Part shown: positions 1 through 8,126 of the stretch, in pieces | Layout: each line of letters opens with the position of its first letter | Numbering within the stretch: position 1 is the stretch's first letter | DNA from: CALIKS01 sp964440295 | Lineage (GTDB): Archaea; Thermoproteota; Nitrososphaeria_A; Caldarchaeales; Calditenuaceae | NCBI GenBank assembly: GCA_964440295.1 | Contig: CAYTRT010000015.1 | Coordinates: 1-31,713 of the forward strand | Direction: 5' to 3' | Length of the DNA stretch: 31,713 nucleotides | Notes under the pieces: model-generated | What the model was told of the DNA's origin: nothing | Databases searched by the model: none | The model's input: the letters and a program-made list of their open reading frames with translations, nothing else | Translations under genes and position numbers: made by a program

Positions 1-64
1 GCAATCAGGGCTGTCATCATCAGTTTTAAGCCAGAAACACATTTATTGACAGGTCGAGCTCTAT

Positions 65-439
65 ATGCTGGGTGGATCAGTCACGGAGTGGGACGCCCGC
101 GACTTCAAGAAGCTCTTCCCGAGGCTCTACCGAGAGATCCTGAGGCGAGACATGGCTCTTAGCGTGGACTCCGTACGCGCGGACTCCGAGGAGGCCGAGA
201 AGGAGGCTCAGGAGCTACCCGTTGGCTATGACCCGACGCCCATCGACTACCTGAGAAGATGCAGCAACGACGACGAGGCACTAGAAGTCATCAAATACTT
301 AGAGGAGAGAGGCGAGATCGATGGCAAGCTCTCTGAGGAGCTGAGAGAGCAGGTGAGGAGCCTCGGCGTGAGGAGTTTCGGGCCACTCAAGGAGGAAGGC
401 TACTATCTGAGGAAGTATGGCTGCAGGTCCAACCGCTGA
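65..439 (+). CDS. DUF2095-like archaeal protein
   Basis: A 124-residue soluble, highly charged protein of unknown function. The N-terminal stretch TEWDARDFKKLFPRLYREI followed by a VDSVR segment resembles the small archaea-specific family DUF2095; this is pattern recognition and was not searched. It has no membrane segment and no cysteine cluster. An AT-rich TATA-like stretch (catttatt, about 41-48) lies roughly 20 bases before the ATG, as in leaderless archaeal genes. It converges on the eS1 gene downstream. DUF2095 has no known biochemical role that I can state, so nothing more is assigned. Confidence 0.6.
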   Translation: MLGGSVTEWDARDFKKLFPRLYREILRRDMALSVDSVRADSEEAEKEAQELPVGYDPTPIDYLRRCSNDDEALEVIKYLEERGEIDGKLSEELREQVRSLGVRSFGPLKEEGYYLRKYGCRSNR

Positions 440-449
440 ATAAATAACT

Positions 450-1076
450 CTAGGACTCCCTTGCTTGCCCTGCTACTTCTTGAGGTGCAGGCGAAGCCAC
501 CTCACGGGGCAGGGAGAGGACCTTTGACTTAACAATCCCGACGTGCCTCGGCAGGAGTATCTTCTTGACCGAGTTGTATATGTCTGAGGCTGTCTTTCCG
601 AGCACCAGCTCTTGGGCGAGCTGGTCGAGCGTGAGCTTAGAGGCAGAGGACTCGAGTACCTCCTTCATTATGCGTCTTATCAGCCGCTTCTTTCCCGTGG
701 TCTCTCTCTTGAGCGTGAAGACCGTTGCCTGAACCCTCATAGCCACGTTGTCCAGCGTCTTGAGGTTGTAGAATCCGTCTATCCTAGATGTCCCCCTCCT
801 CACTAGGCTCCTGAGAAACTCCCTTCCATACTCGTGCCCATAGAAGACCGTGTATGCCTGGTTTCCATCCACCCTCACTATCTTAAACCTAATTATCATA
901 TATTGCTTGCTGAAGTCGTCGGTCAGGTTGTATAGGCTGACCTTCACGGTCCTTCCTATCAGCTTCGATGGATCATCGCTGACCGTCGTGCCTATCTCGC
1001 GGTTGCCAAAGTAGCTCGGCGCCCTAATCACGTACTCCGACTTCGGCGCCCTGCCTCGCTCAGGCTTCCTCGACAA
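450..1076 (-). CDS. rps1e: 30S ribosomal protein S3Ae (eS1)
   Basis: Small-subunit ribosomal protein eS1, found only in archaea and eukaryotes, which binds 16S rRNA near the platform and mRNA exit. The 208-residue length and the internal blocks (LYNLTDDFSKQY, FYGHEYGREFLRSLVRRG, LKRETTGKKRLIRRIMKEV) are those of the archaeal S3Ae family. The N-terminus is short and basic, as expected. It is the last gene of a minus-strand cluster with the KEOPS subunit Pcc1 (33 bases upstream) and a RecJ-like DHH protein, a grouping that recurs in archaeal genomes. The assignment is secure; the exact start could shift by a few codons. Confidence 0.95.
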   Translation of the reverse strand: MSRKPERGRAPKSEYVIRAPSYFGNREIGTTVSDDPSKLIGRTVKVSLYNLTDDFSKQYMIIRFKIVRVDGNQAYTVFYGHEYGREFLRSLVRRGTSRIDGFYNLKTLDNVAMRVQATVFTLKRETTGKKRLIRRIMKEVLESSASKLTLDQLAQELVLGKTASDIYNSVKKILLPRHVGIVKSKVLSLPREVASPAPQEVAGQARES

Positions 1077-1109
1077 TTTCTATTCAAGAATCTTCTATCT
1101 GGGGATGCT

Positions 1110-1364
1110 TTATACCTTAGCAGCCCTCTTACAGATGGTCTTCTCGGCGAGCTGAATGGATGACAACAAGTCATCGATCGTTGAGAGCAGGGACTCTGGG
1201 CCCCTATCGCAGAGGACCTCGAACGAGAGTGTCGAGCCATCCAGCGTAGCCTCGATCGAGAGACCGGGAGGCAGAGGCGCGTTATCCGGCTCGACTGCCC
1301 TGAGAATCGACCTCGCCTCCTCCTCGCTGCAGAACTTTATCCTTATTGAAGCGGACGCTCTCAT
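1110..1364 (-). CDS. pcc1: KEOPS complex subunit Pcc1
   Basis: An 84-residue protein with the pattern of Pcc1, the dimerisation subunit of KEOPS, which with Kae1, Bud32 and Cgi121 makes the N6-threonylcarbamoyl (t6A37) modification of ANN-decoding tRNAs. Visible features are an N-terminal strand (ASASIRIKF), an acidic helix with SILRAVEPDN, a second strand region around residues 36-52 and a C-terminal helix (LLSTIDDLLSSIQLAEKTI). Pcc1 is poorly conserved, so size, fold pattern and position between rps1e and recJ carry weight. Its start overlaps the stop of the upstream recJ-like gene by 4 bases (ATGA), suggesting translational coupling. A second KEOPS subunit, Cgi121, is encoded at 11323-11862. 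Confidence 0.8.
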   Translation of the reverse strand: MRASASIRIKFCSEEEARSILRAVEPDNAPLPPGLSIEATLDGSTLSFEVLCDRGPESLLSTIDDLLSSIQLAEKTICKRAAKV

Positions 1365-2818
1365 CCCTGATCGAGCGTTGACTGTGCCGGCAGGCCCGCC
1401 ATCCTCAGGTAAGTCCCCACGAGCTTGTCAACCTCGAGTAGGAAGAGTGTGAGCCTCTCGGCGGCTATCTCTGCGCCCGCCGCTACTCTGTGCCCACCAC
1501 CCTTCCCGCCATACATCTCCGCGGCCCTCCTCAACACTTCTCCCAAGTCGAGGCCAACGTCGACGAGCCTACTGCTTGCCCTCGCCGAGACCTTGACCAG
1601 TCCTCCCTCCTGCGCTATGGCGATCAACGGCTTGTCTTGTGGGAGAAGCTGCGAGGATGAGAGGATCGATGCGATCGAGCTGATCTGCTTTGGATCAATC
1701 TCGGTCCCTCCCCGCAGGATGACTATGTGGTGCATCTGCTCGAGTGCTCCCTGACTGGTCGCATAGCTGATCGCCCTAGCTATTGACCTCCTGTACTCTT
1801 CGAGAAGCTTGCTCGCCTCCTCGAGCACCCATCCCCTGACGCCCATCGCCAGGGCAACTCCCACCCAAGCCTTACTTGTCTTGCCCGCAGAGTTTAGAAG
1901 CGTCGCGAACTCCCTAGCGTCACGCGTATATGTCCACGCATCTTCGCCGTTTATCTCGTAGACGGCCCCGACCAGCTCTGATGCTATTGATGATGGATAT
2001 CCATGCGTTGTTAGGTGCCCTATTATTCCGTTGTAGAGCCTCTTCTTCTCCTCCTCCGATAAGTCGGCTAGTGTCCTCCAAGTGTCTCCCTTCCTGACCT
2101 CTATTCCGCAAGAGACTACGAGGCTTAGACAGGCGGCCTCGTCGCCCGAGAGCCCAGGAATGAATGGGCTGTAAGTACTGGCTAACGCGCTGTGAATTCC
2201 GCGGAAGCTCCTTCCGTAAAGAATCAGATCCTCACTCACGCTTACCATGCCCGCCTCTACTGCCTCCTTGACGATCACCTCGTTTAGACCCCTAAGCCTC
2301 CTCTCGCCGTTCTTGTCCTGCAGGTCGCCGAGCGCTCCCACGATAGCCATCGCAGAATACTTCACCGCGTCTGGATGCAAGTGCCTAGCAACTAGGTAAG
2401 AGACGCCCGAGGCGCTTATCTCAGTCATTCCATCTATGCCGAAGAGATGTGGGTTGACCTGAAAACAGTTGGGCGGCGTCTCAGAGACGCTTGGCCTATG
2501 ATGATCAATTATCACTACGTCACCTCTAGAAACCTTGTTGAGCAACTCTGATAGATACCCACTCCCGATATCTACAAAGATTATCAAGTCGTAGTTATCG
2601 ATGCTTGATTCTAGGAACTCCTCCATCCTTGAGATGCTCCTCGCAGTGACGTGGGCGTCAAGCATGCTGAGAGAGCCGCAGACTATTCCGAGGGAGGAGA
2701 GGGCATCAGCATCGTTATGCCCAACGACAAGTATGTTTGAGCCTTCCTGCACGTGTCTCTTAATTACTCCCGCGGCTCTCTCAGCAGCTGAAAACAACTG
2801 TGAAGCATTATCGCTCAT
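1361..2818 (-). CDS. recJ: RecJ-like DHH/DHHA1 phosphoesterase
   Basis: A 485-residue member of the DHH superfamily. Motif I reads GHNDADALSS (about residues 33-42), motif II contains D82 in FVDIGSGY, motif III is the family signature IIDHHRP (D104-H105-H106), and the C-terminal DHHA1 substrate-binding domain carries GGKGGGHRVAAG (about 446-457). All metal-ligand motifs look intact. Archaeal members include GAN, the GINS-associated 5'-3' nuclease of the replication fork; others act on RNA or short nucleotides. I infer a nuclease role but cannot choose between DNA and RNA substrates from sequence alone. It is the first gene of the recJ-pcc1-rps1e cluster. Confidence 0.88.
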   Translation of the reverse strand: MSDNASQLFSAAERAAGVIKRHVQEGSNILVVGHNDADALSSLGIVCGSLSMLDAHVTARSISRMEEFLESSIDNYDLIIFVDIGSGYLSELLNKVSRGDVVIIDHHRPSVSETPPNCFQVNPHLFGIDGMTEISASGVSYLVARHLHPDAVKYSAMAIVGALGDLQDKNGERRLRGLNEVIVKEAVEAGMVSVSEDLILYGRSFRGIHSALASTYSPFIPGLSGDEAACLSLVVSCGIEVRKGDTWRTLADLSEEEKKRLYNGIIGHLTTHGYPSSIASELVGAVYEINGEDAWTYTRDAREFATLLNSAGKTSKAWVGVALAMGVRGWVLEEASKLLEEYRRSIARAISYATSQGALEQMHHIVILRGGTEIDPKQISSIASILSSSQLLPQDKPLIAIAQEGGLVKVSARASSRLVDVGLDLGEVLRRAAEMYGGKGGGHRVAAGAEIAAERLTLFLLEVDKLVGTYLRMAGLPAQSTLDQG

Positions 2819-2902
2819 TTACTAACTAAAATCACGGCTCGGCGTATTTGAGTGTTTATCTAGGTTTAGTATTTATCGAGGGGGTCTGCGGCTAACTGTG
2901 GG

Positions 2903-3865
2903 ATGAAGATTAGTGGATGCCACTTGGCTGGCCTCTATCCGAGGTCTGACCGGCTATTCACAACTATGAAGAAGTACGTGAGGGGAGCAGCAAGTAGGGA
3001 CGAACTACTTGCGGTTGTCAGAGATGAGTCTAAGGAGATTGTCATGATTCAGAAGGAGGCAGGCATGACGGTTCTGACCGAGGGCCAGCTACTCTGGCAC
3101 GACCACTTCAGGCCATTCTCAGAGACAATTCCTGGAATGAAGCCTGGACCGCTTACTAGGTGGTTTGACAACAACGTGTTTTATAAGAAGCCAGTCATCG
3201 TCGGAGAACTGAGCTGGAACAAGCCAGTAACTACTGACTACTTGGTCCTAGAAGTGGTCGGTGAGGAAGGGTGGAAGGTAGTCATGCCTGAGCCCTTCAC
3301 CTTCGCATCTCTCAGCGATAATAGGTACTATGATAGGTTCGAGGACCTCGTCATCGATATAGCGGGCATCATCGCAAAGGAGCTTTCATACCTCGAGGAC
3401 ATCAGTAGGCTCGTAATGGTCCAGCTTAGCGGCCCTGTCCTTGTTCAGAAGAGGCTTGACGGAGACTCGGTTGAGCTCGTGAGGCAGGGAATAGAAATTA
3501 TCAAGAAGTCGTTCAGCGGAGAGGTCTTCCTACACACCTTCTTCAGCGATTTCTCAAACGCGCTTCCATGGATACTTGACTCGGGCGCAGACCTGATCGG
3601 GATCGACATGACCTCCACAAGCATGGACAGCCTGTCCAACTACGACATCGATAGGTCAATATACGTTGGGATCGTTGACTCGCGGAACAGCTATGTTGAA
3701 CCGATTGAGGAGCTTGTCAGCACGGCTCAGACACTGCTCGATAGGCTTGATCCACCATCAATGCACATCGGCACCTCAGCCGATCTAGACTTTCTCCCAA
3801 GACCCATCGCCGACAGGAAAGTGATGAGTCTCGGCGAGGCCTACAGGCAGTTGAGAGGTGAATAG
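2903..3865 (+). CDS. MetE N-terminal-domain protein
   Basis: A 320-residue protein matching the N-terminal (folate-binding-side) barrel of cobalamin-independent methionine synthase MetE, here as a free-standing gene. The blocks EGQLLWHDHFRP, GPLTRWFDNNVFYKKPVI and a C-terminal SLGEAYRQLRG are typical. It lacks the Cys/His/Glu zinc site, which lies in the C-terminal domain encoded by the next gene two bases downstream. Several archaea carry the synthase as such a pair. Whether it binds folate, a pterin or a corrinoid protein, or is a structural partner, cannot be read from the sequence. A TATA-like box (agtatttatcg, near 2868-2878) lies about 30 bases before the ATG, so the pair probably has its own promoter. 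Confidence 0.85.
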   Translation: MKISGCHLAGLYPRSDRLFTTMKKYVRGAASRDELLAVVRDESKEIVMIQKEAGMTVLTEGQLLWHDHFRPFSETIPGMKPGPLTRWFDNNVFYKKPVIVGELSWNKPVTTDYLVLEVVGEEGWKVVMPEPFTFASLSDNRYYDRFEDLVIDIAGIIAKELSYLEDISRLVMVQLSGPVLVQKRLDGDSVELVRQGIEIIKKSFSGEVFLHTFFSDFSNALPWILDSGADLIGIDMTSTSMDSLSNYDIDRSIYVGIVDSRNSYVEPIEELVSTAQTLLDRLDPPSMHIGTSADLDFLPRPIADRKVMSLGEAYRQLRGE

Positions 3866-3867
3866 TT

Positions 3868-4986
3868 ATGAAGAAGCTCTTCCCAACGCAGGAGGTTGGA
3901 AGCCTACTCCGCGCGCCATTCCTCAAAAAAACGATAACCGAGAGAGAAATACTCGAGACTGAGTATTGGGGAAGGCTGCTTGGCGTGGATGGCTACGAGA
4001 GGCTCGTCGAAGCTCTCAGGTCTGGGAGATACGTTAGGGAGGAGCTCTACGATTGGGCATCGATCTTCGGGATTAGGTTCTTTGAGTCAGCTGGGCTTGA
4101 CGTCGTGTGGGACGGCGAGCAGAGAAGAGTAGAGATGTATGAACACCCCATGAGGAACATTGAGGGCGCGGTCTTCTACGGCAGGGTCAAGGTCTGGGAC
4201 ACCGAGACTTACAACAAGGCAGCAATAACCTCGGAGCCGAGGCTTACTAGGCCGATATATCTCGACGAGTTCCTGTTCGCTAAGAAGCATGCTTCTAGGG
4301 AGCTGAAGGTCCCGGTGACCGGGCCGTACACACTTGCTGACTGGAGCTTCCCGGAGTATCACTACGCTGTCCATAGGGAGGCTAAGAGCATCATGGAGAG
4401 GAAGAGGCTTGCGAGGCGAGACCTAGTACTAGATCTTGCCGAGAAGGTTCTCCGCCCAGTCGTGAAGAGCCTCAGCGAGGCGGGAGCCAAGAGGATACAG
4501 ATAGACGAGCCGGCCGCGACGACGAAGCCGGAGGAAATGGAGCTCTTCGTAGAGGCCTTCAACGAGGTTGTCTCCGGGATAGACGCCAAGTTCACAGTAC
4601 ACATCTGCTACAGCGACTACGCGAAGCTCTTTCCCCAAATACTTGAACTAAAGATAGACGAGATCTCGATTGAGTGTGCAAACCGCGACACACCCTACCT
4701 TGGACAGGATGACGAGAAGAGGAGGGGATACTTGATACTGAAGATGTTCAGAGAGTACGGTGCTAGATTCAAGGTAGCGCCAGGAGTGATCGACGTCCAT
4801 ACGGACTTCATCGAGAGTCCTGAACTAGTCCGTGACAGACTGGTCTATGCCGCGAAGCTACTCGAAGATCCATCTCTAGTAATTGCATGTAACGACTGCG
4901 GACTCAGGACTAGGAGATGGGAAGTAGCGTACAAGAAGGAGCTCAACTTAGTGGAGGGAGCGAGACTAGCCAGGGAGGTCTGGTAG
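3868..4986 (+). CDS. metE: Methionine synthase MetE, catalytic C-terminal domain
   Basis: A 372-residue catalytic barrel of cobalamin-independent methionine synthase, which transfers a methyl group to homocysteine. All four zinc/homocysteine ligands of the family are visible: H245 and C247 (VHICYSD), E269 (ISIECANRD) and C344 (ACNDCGLRTR). The N-terminal VGSLLRAP block and VTGPYTLADWS are also conserved. It follows the MetE N-domain gene with a 2-base gap, so the two are almost certainly co-translated. Stand-alone 'core' MetE proteins in archaea can take the methyl group from methylcobamide rather than methyltetrahydrofolate; with an N-domain gene alongside, the donor here is uncertain. Confidence 0.9.
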   Translation: MKKLFPTQEVGSLLRAPFLKKTITEREILETEYWGRLLGVDGYERLVEALRSGRYVREELYDWASIFGIRFFESAGLDVVWDGEQRRVEMYEHPMRNIEGAVFYGRVKVWDTETYNKAAITSEPRLTRPIYLDEFLFAKKHASRELKVPVTGPYTLADWSFPEYHYAVHREAKSIMERKRLARRDLVLDLAEKVLRPVVKSLSEAGAKRIQIDEPAATTKPEEMELFVEAFNEVVSGIDAKFTVHICYSDYAKLFPQILELKIDEISIECANRDTPYLGQDDEKRRGYLILKMFREYGARFKVAPGVIDVHTDFIESPELVRDRLVYAAKLLEDPSLVIACNDCGLRTRRWEVAYKKELNLVEGARLAREVW

Positions 4987-4999
4987 AAGAAGTAGTCTA

Positions 5000-5497
5000 C
5001 TACTTTGACTCTTTTGAGCCGCCCGCCTCGGCCACTGCTCTCCTCGCTACTCCCACCGGCCCGCCTTTTCTGCCAGTGGTTCTAGTTCTCTGTCCCCTGA
5101 CCTTGAGTCCAAGAGAATGCCTGACACCTCTCCAAGACTTGATCCTCATCTCTCTCTGAATGTCCTCCTTGATCTTAAGCTCTAGGTCTGGGCCGACTAG
5201 GTGTAGGTCGCGGCCAGACAATAGTTCCTTCCTATTGTTGTACAGCCATGCTGGAATTCCGTACTTCGATGGATTCTTTATTCCATCCTCGAGCAGCGAT
5301 ATCTGGTGCTCCGTGAGTTGGCCGAGCCTAAGCGTCGGGTCAACTCCCACGGCCCGAGCGACGGCGTAGCCAAAGTTGATTCCGACGCCGAAGATCTTTG
5401 CGAGGGCGTATGGTACCTGCTTGGTGCCGTCTAAGTCGGTCCCAAGCATCCTGACGATCATTCGGGCTTCTCGCTGCTGAGTCTCCATTCTTATCAT
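5000..5497 (-). CDS. rps13: 30S ribosomal protein S13 (uS13)
   Basis: Small-subunit head protein contacting the P-site tRNA and the 50S subunit. The 165-residue archaeal form is recognised from VRMLGTDLDGTKQVPYALAKIFGVGINFGYAVA, here seen as adjacent shorter blocks, and the basic C-terminal tail GLKVRGQRTRTTGRKGG. A second in-frame ATG three codons in (position 5488) may be the true start. The usual partners S4 and S11 are not in this window; the gene stands alone, convergent with metE and divergent from the proteasome subunit. Confidence 0.95.
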   Translation of the reverse strand: MIRMETQQREARMIVRMLGTDLDGTKQVPYALAKIFGVGINFGYAVARAVGVDPTLRLGQLTEHQISLLEDGIKNPSKYGIPAWLYNNRKELLSGRDLHLVGPDLELKIKEDIQREMRIKSWRGVRHSLGLKVRGQRTRTTGRKGGPVGVARRAVAEAGGSKESK

Positions 5498-5562
5498 TGC
5501 TAATTGTTGCTCGACTTATTAATCTTTAGCCTTCGGGAGTGTTTGAAAAGAACACTTAAAAC

Positions 5563-5589
5563 ATGCCTCTAACATTTTTAGTTAGGCAT
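5563..5589. promoter_or_regulatory. Inverted repeat before the proteasome beta gene
   Basis: The left arm ATGCCTCTAAC (5563-5573) and right arm GTTAGGCAT (5581-5589) pair over 9 bases with a 2-base bulge, around the 7-base spacer ATTTTTA. The repeat ends 4 bases before the ATG at 5594. A TATA-like box (cttaaaa, about 5555-5561) lies just upstream, so the repeat covers the expected transcription start. It could be a repressor operator or a hairpin in a short leader. No regulator is identified. Confidence 0.45.
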
Positions 5590-5593
5590 CAAA

Positions 5594-6202
5594 ATGAGCA
5601 CTCAGTTTCCATTCCCAGGCGCAACCACTCTAGGCATTAAGGGAAAGAACAGCGTTGTCCTAGCATCTGAAAAGAGGCTATCCTACGGCTACTTCGTCGT
5701 CTCGAAGAACGTGAGGAAGGTCTTCAAGATCACGCCCACCATCGGTGCGGCCTGCGCAGGACTCGTCTCAGACATGCAGAACCTGCTGAGGGAGGTGAAG
5801 GCCATGGTCAATCTATACCAGATCGAGAACCAAAAACAGGCATCTGTCAACGCGGTCGCAAAGATTCTCTCAAACTATCTCTTCGGGAGCAGGTACTTCC
5901 CCTACATTACTGAGACGATCGTCGGAGGATTTGACAGCACGGGCGCGCATATCTATGTTCTAGACCCCTTGGGCTCGCTCATTGAGGACGACTTCGCCGT
6001 CGTCGGCTCTGGTGCAGAGATTGCTGTCGGCGTGCTGGAGAGTAGCTATAGGCCAGAGCTAGATGGGTCTGAACTTTACGAGTTGGCGCTCAAGTCTATG
6101 AAGGCCGCGATGGCGAGGGACGCGGGGAGCGGAAACGGTATAGACATACTTCTAATTGGGCCAAAGGGCGTAGAGAAGGACGACACAATAACTCTGAGCT
6201 GA
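5594..6202 (+). CDS. psmB: 20S proteasome beta subunit (Thr1 replaced by Ala)
   Basis: A 202-residue beta subunit of the archaeal 20S proteasome. Family blocks include NSVVLASEKRLSYGYFV, IYVLDPLGSLIEDDF, VVGSGAEIAVGVLE and RDAGSGNGIDILLI. Aligned by the GI dipeptide and conserved residues, the propeptide junction reads G-A-T-T-L-G where catalytic subunits read G-T-T-T-V-G. The mature position 1 is therefore Ala10, while the partners equivalent to Glu17 and Lys33 are kept as E26 and K42. The crenarchaeal PsmB1-type subunits that pair with a separate catalytic beta subunit look similar. I infer a structural, probably non-catalytic ring subunit; the active beta and the alpha subunit are not in the window. 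Confidence 0.92.
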   Translation: MSTQFPFPGATTLGIKGKNSVVLASEKRLSYGYFVVSKNVRKVFKITPTIGAACAGLVSDMQNLLREVKAMVNLYQIENQKQASVNAVAKILSNYLFGSRYFPYITETIVGGFDSTGAHIYVLDPLGSLIEDDFAVVGSGAEIAVGVLESSYRPELDGSELYELALKSMKAAMARDAGSGNGIDILLIGPKGVEKDDTITLS

Positions 6203-6277
6203 ATAAAGACTTATTATTTATTTGTTGCTACTCGTTAATGGGTAAATTAAAATAGTAGTATAACACTGTAATAATTG

Positions 6278-7003
6278 ATGAATCTAAATAAGCTACACCT
6301 TAAAACACTGTTATTATTAGCGGAGAAGGAAGCACACGTAAAAAGTGTTAAGTTCACCACACCGCTATTGGCCCAGATTCTCGGCACCTCCCAGCAGTCT
6401 GCCTCCAGAATTCTGATAAAGATGGAGAACGAGGGATTGATCGAGAGAAGAATAGTCGGCCGCCTCAGCTACATCAAGCTCACGGAGAAAGGAATAGAGG
6501 AGCTGAAAAACCTATACATAGAGCTAAAATCGTTTATTGAAAGGCCGATGGAGGTAACGCTAGAGGGAAGAGTATTCACAGGGCTGGGCGAGGGAGCCTA
6601 CTACCTATCACAGGACCACTACCGCAGGCAGATAAGAGAGAAGTTCGGCTTCGACCCATACCCGGGTACGCTCAACGTGAACCTACTCTCGAGAGACGCC
6701 ATAGAGAATAGGGAGCTCATCAAGCGATACGCTGACATCCAGATTAATGGTTATAGGAACGCGGTAAGAAGCTACGGCCAAGTTAGGGGAATAACAGGCA
6801 CTTTCAATGACAGAGACATCTGTGCGATACTGTTCATCGAGAGGACACATTACGGCGGAAACGTAATCGAGATAATCTCTCCCATCTACCTCAGAGGAAA
6901 GTATGGACTGAAGGATGGAGACAAGGTCAAGGTCACTGTGAGCCTGCCGCCAGCCGCCATAAGGAGCATCGACAGCTCCGTCAAGATAGGCATGGAGAAG
7001 TAA
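6278..7003 (+). CDS. ribK: CTP-dependent riboflavin kinase with N-terminal HTH (RibK/RibR type)
   Basis: The first ~90 residues form a winged helix-turn-helix (LLAQILGTSQQSASRILIKM followed by an EGLIERR wing). The C-terminal ~140 residues are the DUF120 riboflavin kinase: FTGLGEGAYYL, GFDPYPGTLNVNL and a closing SPIYLRGKYGLKDGDKVKV. The archaeal enzyme makes FMN from riboflavin using CTP rather than ATP. The HTH fusion is known in archaea and suggests self-regulation of riboflavin genes, as shown for RbkR-type proteins. I chose the ATG at 6278; an in-frame TTG lies one codon upstream. Flavin supply fits the nearby complex I-like genes but may be coincidence. Confidence 0.9.
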   Translation: MNLNKLHLKTLLLLAEKEAHVKSVKFTTPLLAQILGTSQQSASRILIKMENEGLIERRIVGRLSYIKLTEKGIEELKNLYIELKSFIERPMEVTLEGRVFTGLGEGAYYLSQDHYRRQIREKFGFDPYPGTLNVNLLSRDAIENRELIKRYADIQINGYRNAVRSYGQVRGITGTFNDRDICAILFIERTHYGGNVIEIISPIYLRGKYGLKDGDKVKVTVSLPPAAIRSIDSSVKIGMEK

Positions 7004-7030
7004 AGACTAAAATTAGCCCAGATAAGTGTT

Positions 7031-7657
7031 GTGCTAGGTTTGGCTGGAGCGTTTGAAGAGGCGATAGAGTGGATTAGAAAGGAGATGGAGGGAGGAAAGC
7101 CACTATCAACAGTCATGCTCTCCATGCCAACATTCGAAGATGGTGAACTCGTGATTAACAAAATCTTTTCCTTCAGTCCCCTCATCATCGGCTACGCTAA
7201 TCCGGAGCAGAGCATAGAGCTTGACCGAGAGCTTGTCCTCGAGGTTAGCTGGATAGCTAAGAACCTAGGAATGAAGACCGTCGTCGCGCCTCCAGACATC
7301 CACATCCTAAGAGACTCAGAGCCGGTGGGAATCATCAGGAGAAACGGCTACGGAGCATCTGACCCAGCCCTCCTAAAAGAGCTTGCACGACGAATCGGTG
7401 TTGGGAAGACTAGGCAGTCAGCCAGCATAGGCGTCAAAGACAGCTGGATGAACTCGCTGAAGATGCTGCTCAGGGACCGACAGGCTAGGAAGATGATCCT
7501 CTCACTGATATTCTTCATCATTCTGCCGACGGTCGTGGTCTTCTACATATCTATGACGTATCCCTTCCTGCTCGGCGGAGAAATGATCAGCTTCGCGATG
7601 CCGATAATTGTTTTCTTCGCGACGGCTATAATTACCTATCTATACCTCAAGAAATAG
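7031..7657 (+). CDS. Unknown protein with two C-terminal membrane helices
   Basis: A 208-residue protein I do not recognise. Residues 1 to about 145 look like a soluble alpha/beta domain (strands around VMLSMPTF, LIIGYAN and MKTVVAPP). Two hydrophobic helices follow at about 156-176 and 185-206, ending in a basic KK tail, so the soluble domain probably faces the cytoplasm. It starts with GTG 27 bases after the riboflavin kinase and is likely co-transcribed. Codon use matches the neighbouring housekeeping genes. There are no catalytic signatures or cysteine pairs. Confidence 0.7.
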   Translation: MLGLAGAFEEAIEWIRKEMEGGKPLSTVMLSMPTFEDGELVINKIFSFSPLIIGYANPEQSIELDRELVLEVSWIAKNLGMKTVVAPPDIHILRDSEPVGIIRRNGYGASDPALLKELARRIGVGKTRQSASIGVKDSWMNSLKMLLRDRQARKMILSLIFFIILPTVVVFYISMTYPFLLGGEMISFAMPIIVFFATAIITYLYLKK

Positions 7658-7683
7658 CCTGTGTCGTAGAAAAAATTCTATGA

Positions 7684-8040
7684 CTAGAATGTAACGTCGG
7701 GTGGACGTGTGTAGGCAGAGTAGTCTTCCCTTTTAGGCGTGAAGACGTCTAGCGCCACTGCCTCCTCTGCTGTGAGGTTGTATACCTCATGATGCTCCAT
7801 CGACTCGATGTAGTATGACTCTCCCTCAGAGACCTCTAGCCCTCCCCTATCGGTCTTGAAGAGTAGCCTGCCCTTGATCACTAGTCCAGCCTGGACGTTC
7901 CTGTGATTATGCTTCGGGACGATTGAGCCCGGCATAATCCTGACGATCATGAGCATGATGTTGTCGTCGAACGCTAGTATCTGCCTGTAGACGCCTGGGC
8001 TGATTGTGTCCCACTCATTCCTGAGCCTCCAGACCTTCAT
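7684..8040 (-). CDS. Small cupin-domain protein
   Basis: A 118-residue single-domain cupin. Motif 1 is visible as PKHNHRNVQAGLVIKGRLLF (about residues 40-59), giving the two histidines and a downstream glycine. Motif 2 is at ESYYIESMEHHEVYN (about 74-88), with a histidine pair. These would supply a metal site in a beta-barrel. Proteins of this size can be isomerases, dioxygenases or ligand sensors, and the substrate cannot be inferred. It is divergent from nuoB and convergent with the membrane protein at 7031-7657. Confidence 0.8.
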   Translation of the reverse strand: MKVWRLRNEWDTISPGVYRQILAFDDNIMLMIVRIMPGSIVPKHNHRNVQAGLVIKGRLLFKTDRGGLEVSEGESYYIESMEHHEVYNLTAEEAVALDVFTPKREDYSAYTRPPDVTF

Positions 8041-8126
8041 GGAATGGTACTGAGGTGGATTCTTGATTAAGCTTTCGATTGGTTAGGAATGGTTAATTAG
8101 CAGGACGATGGATTTATTCATCGAGA

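Noticed and set aside
7031..7657. Assigning the two-helix membrane protein to riboflavin transport or complex I
   Set aside because: Position alone suggests it; it has only two helices, a large unknown soluble domain and no shared motif.
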